64,000 nt of DNA from Actinomycetota bacterium (GTDB taxonomy: Bacteria > Actinomycetota > Thermoleophilia > Solirubrobacterales > Solirubrobacteraceae): NCBI GenBank assembly GCA_009699865.1, contig WLNJ01000003.1, forward strand, positions 35,990 through 99,989. Reading direction: 5' to 3'. Numbering within the stretch: position 1 is the stretch's first letter; every line of letters starts with the position of its first letter. The notes under the pieces were generated by a model. The model ran no database searches. It saw only the letters and a list, made by a program, of their open reading frames with translations, and was not told where the DNA came from. Positions 1 through 6,513 of this stretch are shown one piece after another. A program made the translations under genes and the position numbers.

Positions 1-210
1 CTTCGGGCGCTCTCAACTGAGCCGACCAGAGTCTTCACCAAGGAGGAGCTTCTGCGGGATGTCTGGGGGTTCAGGTCACTGGGCTCAACCAGAACGCTTG
101 ACTCGCATGCGTGCCGGCTGCGGCAAAAGCTCTCCGTCGAGGGAGATCACCTGGTTGTGAACGTTTGGGGAGTGGGCTACCGACTTGTTGATGGGCCGGT
201 TGCGGCATGA
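1..210 (+). CDS. OmpR-family response regulator, C-terminal part (5' truncated by window edge)
   Basis: Only the last 69 codons are present, read in frame 1 to the TGA at 208-210. The residues match the DNA-binding winged helix of OmpR/PhoB regulators: TKEELLRDVWG is the start of the recognition-helix region, followed by LDSHACRLRQKL and the C-terminal hairpin VVNVWGVGYRLV. This domain binds promoter DNA once the missing receiver domain is phosphorylated. The stop overlaps the histidine kinase start by 4 nt (ATGA), so the two form a two-component pair, and the pair precedes Tad-type pilus genes that it may control (inference from position). The receiver domain is outside the window. Confidence 0.9.
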   Translation, partial: LRALSTEPTRVFTKEELLRDVWGFRSLGSTRTLDSHACRLRQKLSVEGDHLVVNVWGVGYRLVDGPVAA

Positions 211-887
211 CTTCGTTGGCTTGGCTGCTTGGGGGTGCGGCGATGGCGGGGTTGGTCCTGGTCAACTGGGCGCTCCTTCATCGCCGGAGCGGGTTGCTAC
301 TTGACGCGATTCATGAGGCCCGGCGTCCTCTTGCTGCGGTCATGCTTGGCCTTGACTGTGTTGCAAGGGAGGCTTCTAATCAACGCGTGGATTCACACTG
401 CACTGCGCTCAGAGGGGAGATTGGACGAGCTGCTCTGGCGCTGGACTCGATGGGAGGCCGTCGGCGGTGCCCAGTCCTTGTCCCAGTGGATCTCTCGAGT
501 GTCGCTGAGCAGCTTGCCCGTGCTTGGGCGCCCCTCGCGTCAGGGAGGGGAGGGTCGATATCGCTGGGGTCGAAGGTTTCAGGTGGTTTGGCGGAGGCGC
601 TGGGTGACCCGACTGAGGTGGCCCAAGCTGCGTCCAATCTTGTTGCCAATGCCGTAGAGCATGGGAGCGGTCCAGTGGAGATTGGCATCCAGCGGACGGC
701 TGGCAGGGTTTCGCTGGTGGTCACCAACCCAAGCCCGCAGGCGGACCGGCCACACGGACCTACCCGGGGCCGCGGTCTTCGGATTGCTTCGCGACTTGCC
801 CGCAGGAGCGGGGGACAGCTCAACATCAGAAGTGGGGCAGTCCATCGGGCGTCGCTGGAGTTGGTGTCAGCTAGCGATGAGCAGTGA
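207..887 (+). CDS. Minimal membrane histidine kinase (226 aa)
   Basis: A hydrophobic segment at about residues 4-25 is followed directly by an H-box-like motif (HEARRPLAAV, phosphoacceptor His near residue 37) and a C-terminal HATPase region with a clear N-box (NLVANAVEHG, about 143-152) and a G2-like glycine patch (RGRGLRIASRL). There is no extracellular sensor domain, HAMP or PAS domain. The G1 box, normally DxGxG, reads NPSPQ here, so ATP binding or catalysis may be altered. The ATG overlaps the upstream regulator stop. It should phosphorylate that regulator if active. Kinase family membership is fairly sure; activity and signal are unknown. Confidence 0.72.
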   Translation: MTSLAWLLGGAAMAGLVLVNWALLHRRSGLLLDAIHEARRPLAAVMLGLDCVAREASNQRVDSHCTALRGEIGRAALALDSMGGRRRCPVLVPVDLSSVAEQLARAWAPLASGRGGSISLGSKVSGGLAEALGDPTEVAQAASNLVANAVEHGSGPVEIGIQRTAGRVSLVVTNPSPQADRPHGPTRGRGLRIASRLARRSGGQLNIRSGAVHRASLELVSASDEQ

Positions 888-1504
888 AGCGGTATCGGCG
901 TCAAATTGTGATCGGGCTTGTGAGCCTGACCGTCGGTATTTGGGCTGAGGGGCGGATGGAGGCCCGGGAGACCGCCCTACAGGCGGAGATAGGGCCTGTG
1001 ACCAGGGTTGCGACTGTCAGGACCCGGGTTGAGGCTGGAACCCTGCTCTCAGCGGCAAATGTCGTTCTGGTTGAGGTCCCAACGCGCTGGGCTGCTCCCG
1101 GTGTGGTTACCACTGAGGATGCGCTGGCTGGCCTCGTGAGCACTGTTGAGCTCCCAGCGGGAAGTCTGCTCGGGCCCGGGACAACCCGCCCGGCCTCGGG
1201 TGGCGGGCAGGCCCCGCTCCGAGCGGGTGAACGAGTTGCGACAGTTGAGGCGGTGGCGCCTCTGTCTCTCTTGAAGCCTGGAGGGGTCGTCGATGTTCTC
1301 GTGATGATGCCTGGGCATCGGCCGCGCTTCCTCGGACGGCGTATGGAATTGCTGGGTGTGAGGCATGCGATGGATCAGGACGGGACCAGGGGCAATCGAG
1401 TCGTTGCCGACCTGCGCGCATCCGTCAGATCGGCTCTGGCGCTCGCCGGCGCCGCGTCCGCTGGAGCAGAGGTCCGGCTACTTCCCCTTGAGCGGTCTGG
1501 GTGA
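884..1504 (+). CDS. cpaB: SAF-domain protein, CpaB/RcpC-like pilus assembly
   Basis: 206 aa, GTG start overlapping the kinase stop by 4 nt. An N-terminal hydrophobic helix (about residues 6-21) anchors it in the membrane. An SAF domain follows at roughly 40-105 (ATVRTRVEAGTLLSAANV ... TVELPAGSLLGPG), which in CpaB/RcpC proteins belongs to the Flp/Tad pilus apparatus and may contact the peptidoglycan. The following gene is the matching CpaF ATPase, which supports the assignment. It is on the short side for the family and the C-terminal RcpC part (about 110-200) is only weakly recognisable. SAF domains also occur in flagellar FlgA and antifreeze-like proteins, but the neighbours favour CpaB. 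Confidence 0.7.
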   Translation: MKRYRRQIVIGLVSLTVGIWAEGRMEARETALQAEIGPVTRVATVRTRVEAGTLLSAANVVLVEVPTRWAAPGVVTTEDALAGLVSTVELPAGSLLGPGTTRPASGGGQAPLRAGERVATVEAVAPLSLLKPGGVVDVLVMMPGHRPRFLGRRMELLGVRHAMDQDGTRGNRVVADLRASVRSALALAGAASAGAEVRLLPLERSG

Positions 1505-1520
1505 AGAGGTGACGGACGAT

Positions 1521-2690
1521 GTGATCACATGGCTCAAATCCATCGCCCTCGACGAGACCAGTCACGATCAGGCGCTGAGCGTCGAGGGAATCATGAGCAA
1601 TGTTGTCTTGAGAGAAGCATCCGTACTTCCTGAGGAGGAAAGGGCAGCGCTCGTTGCGCGACTGGTTGCAGAGGCAAGAGGGCTAGGAGCGGTTGAGGCG
1701 CTGATGCGAGACCCAGCGGTGACTGAGGTGATGGTCAACGGCCCTGCTGAGGTCTGGGTGGAACGAGGCGGGGAGATTGAGCGGACCGACCTCACCTTTG
1801 GCTCAAGGCAGGACCTTCGAGAGGCCATTGATCGGATGTTGGCGGGCTCCGGGAGGAGGGCTGACGATTCGGCTCCTATCGCCGACGCCCGGCTGCCGGA
1901 TGGATCGCGACTAAATGTTGTCCTTCCACCGCTTGCTCCGAACGGCCCCCTAGTGACGATCAGAAGGTTTAGATCCGAGGGAATGTCCCTCGATGACCTC
2001 ATCGAAGAGGGGACGGTCGAGCCGGATCTTGCCGCGTTGCTCGTGGGCGCAGTGGAAGGCGGATTGAATCTGATGATCAGCGGTGCGACGGGGTCTGGGA
2101 AGACCACAACTCTCGCTGCTCTGGCTCGGTGCATTCCCCCATCGGAACGAGTCGTGACCATTGAGGACGCAGCAGAGCTGCGGTTGGACCATCCCCATGT
2201 GGTTGGGCTTGAGTCCAGGCCTCCCGGGGTGACATCGAGGGGTGAGGTTTCAATCAGGGACCTAGTGCGCAACGCATTGAGGATGCGTCCAGACCGAATC
2301 ATCTTGGGTGAAGTTAGGGGTGCGGAAGCTCTTGACTTGCTGGATGCTCTGGGCACAGGACACGGGGGCTCCCTGTCAACCATCCACGCGTCCTCGCCCG
2401 CAGGCGCGATTGAGCGCCTCACAGGGCTTGTGCATCAGGCCGCGTCAGGCCTTCCCCATGCGGCGATTGAGACAAGGATTCGGAGTTCACTTGATCTCTT
2501 CGTTCATCAGGAGAGAGACCAGGAGGGGGTTCGGCGAGTCACGCGGGTGTCGGTATTTCGGGATACGGCTGGATTAGCCACGGAGGATGTCTACTTCGAC
2601 CCTGGCCTCGGACTCCCGCCGAAATGGAGGGCCTGTGGAGAGCCACGGGTGGCTGCACTGCTCAGGATTCCCACCGGAGGTAGTTGGTGA
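1521..2690 (+). CDS. cpaF: Tad/Flp pilus assembly ATPase CpaF (TadA-type)
   Basis: Secretion ATPase of the type II/IV family that powers pilin assembly at the inner membrane face. From the chosen start there is a Walker A at about 188-196 (GATGSGKTTT), an Asp box (EDAAELRL), a Walker B region (RIILGEVRGAEALDLLDA) and a His box (GSLSTIHASSPAGAIERL), all typical of CpaF. The open frame runs back to an ATG at 1365, but that would overlap cpaB by 140 nt. I chose GTG 1521 because AAGAGG lies 11 nt upstream; GTG 1509 is an alternative. 389 aa, usual for the family. The stop overlaps the tadB start. Confidence 0.9.
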   Translation: MITWLKSIALDETSHDQALSVEGIMSNVVLREASVLPEEERAALVARLVAEARGLGAVEALMRDPAVTEVMVNGPAEVWVERGGEIERTDLTFGSRQDLREAIDRMLAGSGRRADDSAPIADARLPDGSRLNVVLPPLAPNGPLVTIRRFRSEGMSLDDLIEEGTVEPDLAALLVGAVEGGLNLMISGATGSGKTTTLAALARCIPPSERVVTIEDAAELRLDHPHVVGLESRPPGVTSRGEVSIRDLVRNALRMRPDRIILGEVRGAEALDLLDALGTGHGGSLSTIHASSPAGAIERLTGLVHQAASGLPHAAIETRIRSSLDLFVHQERDQEGVRRVTRVSVFRDTAGLATEDVYFDPGLGLPPKWRACGEPRVAALLRIPTGGSW

Positions 2691-3373
2691 CCGGAAGTGG
2701 GATTGCCGCAGCAGGCGTTGTGAGCAACTTGCTGGTGGTCGCATCAGGCTCGGCGACGCTCCGCCGTTGTGGCATGAGAGGGAGGGATAGCGGCCGCCTT
2801 CTGATCAGCCGTGCCGCTGGTGGGCGCCGGCGGAGAGCCATTCAAAGCTCGGTGCCGGGTCTGCTCAGAGCGCTTGCTGATGGGGTTGAGGCTGGAGAGA
2901 CAGTGATGGAGGCAGCTAGATCAGTGGGTCGTTCAGGGAACGGGCCGGGGAGTCGAGCTTTGCGAGTGCTAGCCAATGACTGCGAAAGGGGGAGTTCGGT
3001 GGACCGCTCTCTGAGGCGGCTTACTGCGGGACCGAGTGGGGACCTCTGGGCTCCAGCGGCCTTCTCGATCTCGATCCATCAGCGCTGCGGAGGCGACCTT
3101 GTGAGGTCGCTCCGCGCGGTTGCATCAGCTGGTGAGTCGGCTCAACGCACGAGGAATGATGCACGGGCCGCCACTGCGCAGGCGCGGTTCACGGCGAATC
3201 TGGTCTGCTCAATGCCAGTCCTTGCGTTGCTCGGGTTGGGGTTGGTCGCGCCCGGCCGCTTGTCTCGGGTTTGCTCCAATCCTTTGAGCATCGGGATGCT
3301 GCTTGTGGCTGGTGTGCTGCAAGGGACAGGCCTGCTTGTCGTCCGGCAACTTGCCTCATTTCCGCTGCGATGA
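2687..3373 (+). CDS. tadB: TadB-like pilus inner-membrane platform protein
   Basis: 228 aa. GTG start chosen over TTG 2684 because GGAGG at 2676-2680 is ideally spaced and the start overlaps the cpaF stop (GTGA). It resembles the type II secretion F domain: a cytoplasmic helical stretch (SVPGLLRALADGVEAGETV) is followed by a region ending RSLRAVASAGESAQRTRND, then two C-terminal membrane segments (about 165-185 and 198-215). TadB and TadC form the platform on which CpaF acts. Short compared with many TadB proteins of about 300 aa, lacking most of the N-terminal membrane segments. Assignment rests on weak motifs plus strong gene context. Confidence 0.72.
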   Translation: MTGSGIAAAGVVSNLLVVASGSATLRRCGMRGRDSGRLLISRAAGGRRRRAIQSSVPGLLRALADGVEAGETVMEAARSVGRSGNGPGSRALRVLANDCERGSSVDRSLRRLTAGPSGDLWAPAAFSISIHQRCGGDLVRSLRAVASAGESAQRTRNDARAATAQARFTANLVCSMPVLALLGLGLVAPGRLSRVCSNPLSIGMLLVAGVLQGTGLLVVRQLASFPLR

Positions 3374-3957
3374 TCTCCGTTGGTCAGCTTGGGGCTGGAG
3401 TAGCAGGGCTATTTGGGTCAGCTGCACTAATGGCAGCAGTGGGAGGGCATGCGCGTGTTGATCGGACTCGACACCGACGCTTACTTCAGGTCAAGCTCCC
3501 TAGCGGCTGGGGGGAGACCCGTCGCGTGTCTGAGGCCGTGCCCGAGGTGGCAGCGGACTTAGCGACCGGCCTTGCGGCTGGACTGGGCCCCTTCGATGCT
3601 CTGGACTACGCCTGCAGGCATCGTTCGGACCCACTCTCTCTGGCTGCTCGCAGGGCATGCGCGATGGCTGAGGTTGGGGCTCCCGTCCGGGTTGCGCTGG
3701 ATGTGTTCACTCAGGTTGGGGGAGACCCCCGTGTGTCGAGCTTGAGGATGGCGCTGGAGTCAGAGTTCCGGAGTGGTGGTTCGGCGCTGGAGCCTGTGAC
3801 GGCCGTGGCGAGAGCGGCCTCAGCAGAGCAGACGGTGCGTCGGACCGAGCGTGCCGCCAAGGTAGCTCCGCTGATTCAGCTTGTCGTTGCGCTTGTGCTT
3901 GTCCCGTCGGCGCTCCTCCTGGCGGGTGCGGTTGCTGTCGCCGGACTGCCCGGATGA
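3370..3957 (+). CDS. tadC: TadC-like pilus inner-membrane platform protein
   Basis: 195 aa from an ATG at 3370 that overlaps the tadB stop (ATGA). The pattern matches the second T2SSF-type protein of Tad systems: an N-terminal membrane segment, a helical core (VPEVAADLATGLAAGLGPFDAL ... is typical), a conserved-looking RAASAEQTVRRTERAAKVAPLIQL and a C-terminal membrane helix (about 165-190). It should pair with TadB in the platform. It ends the pilus operon in this window; no pilin, TadE/F, CpaE or prepilin peptidase follows, since the next genes are the dcw cluster. Confidence 0.7.
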   Translation: MISVGQLGAGVAGLFGSAALMAAVGGHARVDRTRHRRLLQVKLPSGWGETRRVSEAVPEVAADLATGLAAGLGPFDALDYACRHRSDPLSLAARRACAMAEVGAPVRVALDVFTQVGGDPRVSSLRMALESEFRSGGSALEPVTAVARAASAEQTVRRTERAAKVAPLIQLVVALVLVPSALLLAGAVAVAGLPG

Positions 3958-3981
3958 GCCCGGCGGAAAGACTTGAATGGG

Positions 3982-3995
3982 TTCCTTGCAAGGAA
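3982..3995. repeat. 14-bp perfect palindrome downstream of tadC
   Basis: TTCCTTGCAAGGAA is perfectly self-complementary and lies 25 bp after the tadC stop in the 258-bp gap before mraZ. No T-tract follows, so it is not a convincing intrinsic terminator. It could be a dimeric-repressor site or a weak transcript hairpin. Confidence 0.5.
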
Positions 3996-4084
3996 ATGCA
4001 GAGTTAGTGCGATGAGCGATCCCACGGGGGAATCCCTTTAGGCACGGGGCGTAGCTGTGTTTTGCGAGCCCAAATGACATCATT

Positions 4085-4129
4085 GTGGGGCGAAGTGGAT
4101 AAACATAGTTGCAAGGTGGGGCGAAGTGG
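4085..4129 (+). promoter_or_regulatory. Probable MraZ operator: phased GTGG boxes
   Basis: Two identical 14-mers, GTGGGGCGAAGTGG, occupy 4085-4098 and 4116-4129, exactly 31 bp apart. Each holds two GTGG boxes 10 bp apart, so four boxes begin at 4085, 4095, 4116 and 4126, on roughly one face of the helix. MraZ is known to bind repeated TGGG/GTGG-type boxes upstream of its own gene and to repress the dcw operon. Position (87 bp before the mraZ ATG) and spacing make autoregulation the likely role; binding itself is inferred. Confidence 0.75.
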
Positions 4130-4137
4130 GCTAGTGT
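4109..4137 (+). promoter_or_regulatory. Candidate mraZ/dcw promoter
   Basis: TTGCAA (4109-4114) and TAGTGT (4132-4137) are separated by 17 bp, fitting a sigma-70-type -35/-10 pair. The second GTGG repeat lies inside the spacer, which would let a bound MraZ block RNA polymerase. A transcript from here would have a leader of about 70 nt. The hexamers are weak matches, so this is a candidate only. Confidence 0.4.
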
Positions 4138-4215
4138 CCCGGTTGTTGGATCGATAGCCGGGGCGCGAGGTTCCTCCCAACCAAACGCCCCGGCGCCAAT
4201 CCACTCGAGATCAAA

Positions 4216-4650
4216 ATGTCTTTCCTCGGCACCTACGACCACACCTTGGACGCGAAGAACCGGCTCACCGTGCCGGTCAAGTTCCGCGGGCCACTCGGTG
4301 AGGGAGCCATCATCTCCAGAGGTATTGAGACCTGCGTCAGCGTTTGGACTCCCAAGGGGTACGACGAGTGGAGCAAGTCCATGCTCGATGCTCTCGGTGG
4401 CATGACTCCTGAAGCACGACGGTTCCGCAGGGTGCTCTCCGCTAGTGCGTTTGAGACTGAACTTGACGCAGCAGGTCGGATAATGATCCCGGCCAAGCTC
4501 ATGGAACACGCTGTGATCGAGCGTGAAGTTGCCGTGATTGGCAACGACGATGCCTTTGAAGTCTGGGACCGCAAGGCCTGGGCTGCCTATGACGCTGAAG
4601 TTTCTCCGACCATCCTCGACCTCACCGACGCAATCGGCGCCGATGCTTGA
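4216..4650 (+). CDS. mraZ: Transcriptional regulator MraZ
   Basis: 144 aa, the usual length for the family. Two SpoVT/AbrB-type half domains are visible: residues about 5-50 (GTYDHTLDAKNRLTVPVKFR) and about 75-120 (SASAFETELDAAGRIMIPAKL). MraZ forms ring-shaped oligomers that bind repeated boxes upstream of its gene and control the division and cell-wall cluster. It is the first gene of the dcw operon and is preceded by a matching set of GTGG boxes. The next gene, rsmH, begins within its last codons. Confidence 0.97.
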   Translation: MSFLGTYDHTLDAKNRLTVPVKFRGPLGEGAIISRGIETCVSVWTPKGYDEWSKSMLDALGGMTPEARRFRRVLSASAFETELDAAGRIMIPAKLMEHAVIEREVAVIGNDDAFEVWDRKAWAAYDAEVSPTILDLTDAIGADA

Positions 4651-5590
4651 GATGGTTTCAACTCACGTCCCCGTACTCGCAGGGGAGGTCATTGACCTCC
4701 TCGCACCGGCCCGCGGGGAACGCGTCGTGGACGCAACCTTTGGGGGCGGTGGCCATGCTGGTCTGCTGGCTGACCGCATTGGATCAAAGGGCCACTTAAC
4801 AGCAATTGACAGAGACCCAGCCGCAGAGGAGAGATTTGCCGAATTTGCAGCGGTTTCTCCCGCGGACACCACCTTCATTCGGTCGGACTTTGTAGAAGGT
4901 CTACGGGGCCTCGCGGCGAAGGAATTCAGAGCCGACATGGTGCTTCTTGACCTCGGCGTCAGCTCTATGCAAATCGACACACGAGACCGGGGCTTTTCAT
5001 ATTCCTGCGACGTACCGCTGGATATGAGAATGGACCCAACAACCGGTCTAACAGCCGCAGATCTGGTCAATGATTGGGATGAGCGCAGGCTCTCGAACAC
5101 GTTTAGAGAGTTCGGCGAGGAACGCCACGCAGTGGTTATTGCCCGAGAGATCGTCAGAACTCGCGCTAGGGCGCCGATCACCACCACAGGCGAGCTTGTG
5201 TCATGCATTGAGCGTGCTGTTCCAGCGCCCGCCCTATTTGCCGGCGGGCACCCTGCCAAGCGCACCTTTCAGGCCCTGCGGATTGCAGTCAACGACGAGC
5301 TCGGGCAGCTCGATGAGGCACTTCCGGCAGCATGGGAGATTCTCGCCCCAGGCGGGCGTCTCGCCGTGATCTCCTTCCACTCCCTCGAGGACCGGCGAGT
5401 CAAGCACTTCCTAGCCAAGCGATGCAAGGGCTGCATCTGCCCACCAGACCTCCCAGTCTGCGGATGCGGCCGAACGCCGGAAGGGGAGCTCATCACCCGC
5501 CGGTCCGTTGTGCCAACCGCCGGGGAGATCGCAATGAACCCGAGGTCAAGGTCGGCCCGGCTCCGTGTAGTCCGCAAGGTTGAGGCATGA
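4643..5590 (+). CDS. rsmH: 16S rRNA (cytosine-1402 N4) methyltransferase RsmH
   Basis: 315 aa. RsmH (MraW) methylates N4 of C1402 in the ribosomal P site using S-adenosylmethionine. The N-terminus THVPVLAGEVIDLL and the SAM-binding loop VDATFGGGGHAG (about 28-39) are diagnostic, as are LLDLGVSSMQID, DMRMD and the late ISFHSLEDRRVKHF. Cysteines in CKGCICPPDLPVCGCG match the family's C-terminal part. ATG 4643 overlaps mraZ by 8 nt; ATG 4652 is an equally possible start. The stop overlaps ftsL by 4 nt, so the whole run is translationally coupled. Confidence 0.97.
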   Translation: MLEMVSTHVPVLAGEVIDLLAPARGERVVDATFGGGGHAGLLADRIGSKGHLTAIDRDPAAEERFAEFAAVSPADTTFIRSDFVEGLRGLAAKEFRADMVLLDLGVSSMQIDTRDRGFSYSCDVPLDMRMDPTTGLTAADLVNDWDERRLSNTFREFGEERHAVVIAREIVRTRARAPITTTGELVSCIERAVPAPALFAGGHPAKRTFQALRIAVNDELGQLDEALPAAWEILAPGGRLAVISFHSLEDRRVKHFLAKRCKGCICPPDLPVCGCGRTPEGELITRRSVVPTAGEIAMNPRSRSARLRVVRKVEA

Positions 5591-6510
5591 CCCCTTCCGC
5601 CGCCACAGCAGCCGCGAGGACAATGCCCGCAGATGTGGGATCCCGCCGGCGTCATGTTGTGGCACTTGTTGAGGCGCCGCGCCCGGCTCGGCCCGCAAAG
5701 CCAGCTGCACCGGCGAGAAGCAGGCCGGCCTCAGTTCAGCGCCCGGGTGTGCGAGCAGGCAGAGGCAGCGCTCGCCGCTTTTCCGGACGGGCGACAAGAG
5801 CATCGGTAGCCGCAGTTGGCCTGAGCAGCAGCCCAGCAGTGGAACTTTCGCTCCCTGCCGTTGAGCTTCCAAGGATTCAGCTTCCGAGCTTTGATCTCAG
5901 CGGCCTCAGGCCTCACCGTCCAGCACTGAGAGTCCCTAGGCCCAAGGACATTGTCGGTGTCGTCCGGACGGCCCCCGACCATGCCGTAACAGAGTTTCTT
6001 GCGAGCACACGGGTTTGGATCGGGGTGGTCGCAGTGCTCCTTGTAGGGCTTGTCTTCATGCAAGTAAAACTTCTCCACATCAACGCCGGAATCGGCACAA
6101 ACGTCGCGAAAATCTCTCTACTCGAGAGGCAGAACGCGGAGCTTCGTATGGGAGTGTCAGCCCTCGGCTCTGACAGCAGGATCGTCGCGGAGGCACAGCG
6201 GATGGGCTTTGTAGAGCCACCAGTTGGATCAAGCCACTTTGCCTCCTGGAGGGCCGGGTCAGCCAGTCGCGCTCTCGCCCTCCTCTCACCCTTGGGAAGT
6301 AACGGCGCGGGCATGGTCGACGGGAGCGGAAATACAGCCTCTAACCAATCTTCTACGGCGTCCAGCGCACCATCCGTTCCCCAATCCCAAGGCACCACAA
6401 CAGTTGCTAGCTCGCAGTCACAACCTTCAGCGCCTTCTCACCAAGCACCGAAGACCCCGAGTACGACAGCCGCTGCCACGGATGGCGGTTCGGCTCCGCT
6501 CAGCGGGTAG
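5587..6510 (+). CDS. ftsL: FtsL-like divisome protein with long low-complexity arms
   Basis: 307 aa, much longer than classical FtsL of about 100-120 aa. About 141 residues of Ala/Pro/Arg-rich sequence come first, then one membrane helix (about 142-163, VWIGVVAVLLVGLVFMQVKL), a short coiled coil (ISLLERQNAELRMGVSALGS) and the family-like end IVAEAQRMGFVEPP. A Ser/Thr/Pro-rich tail fills about 215-307. FtsL joins FtsB and FtsQ to activate the septal synthase FtsW-FtsI. Position between rsmH and ftsI is the canonical ftsL slot. Identity rests on topology and position rather than strong sequence motifs. Confidence 0.82.
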   Translation: MTPSAATAAARTMPADVGSRRRHVVALVEAPRPARPAKPAAPARSRPASVQRPGVRAGRGSARRFSGRATRASVAAVGLSSSPAVELSLPAVELPRIQLPSFDLSGLRPHRPALRVPRPKDIVGVVRTAPDHAVTEFLASTRVWIGVVAVLLVGLVFMQVKLLHINAGIGTNVAKISLLERQNAELRMGVSALGSDSRIVAEAQRMGFVEPPVGSSHFASWRAGSASRALALLSPLGSNGAGMVDGSGNTASNQSSTASSAPSVPQSQGTTTVASSQSQPSAPSHQAPKTPSTTAAATDGGSAPLSG

Positions 6511-6513
6511 CGG

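Noticed and set aside
1365..1520. Upstream extension of cpaF to ATG 1365
   Set aside because: It would overlap cpaB by 140 nt and adds residues without homology; GTG 1521 or 1509 fit better.
1568..2422. 284-codon open frame on the minus strand inside cpaF
   Set aside because: Antisense to a clear ATPase, low-complexity composition and no recognisable motif; typical of GC-rich shadow frames.
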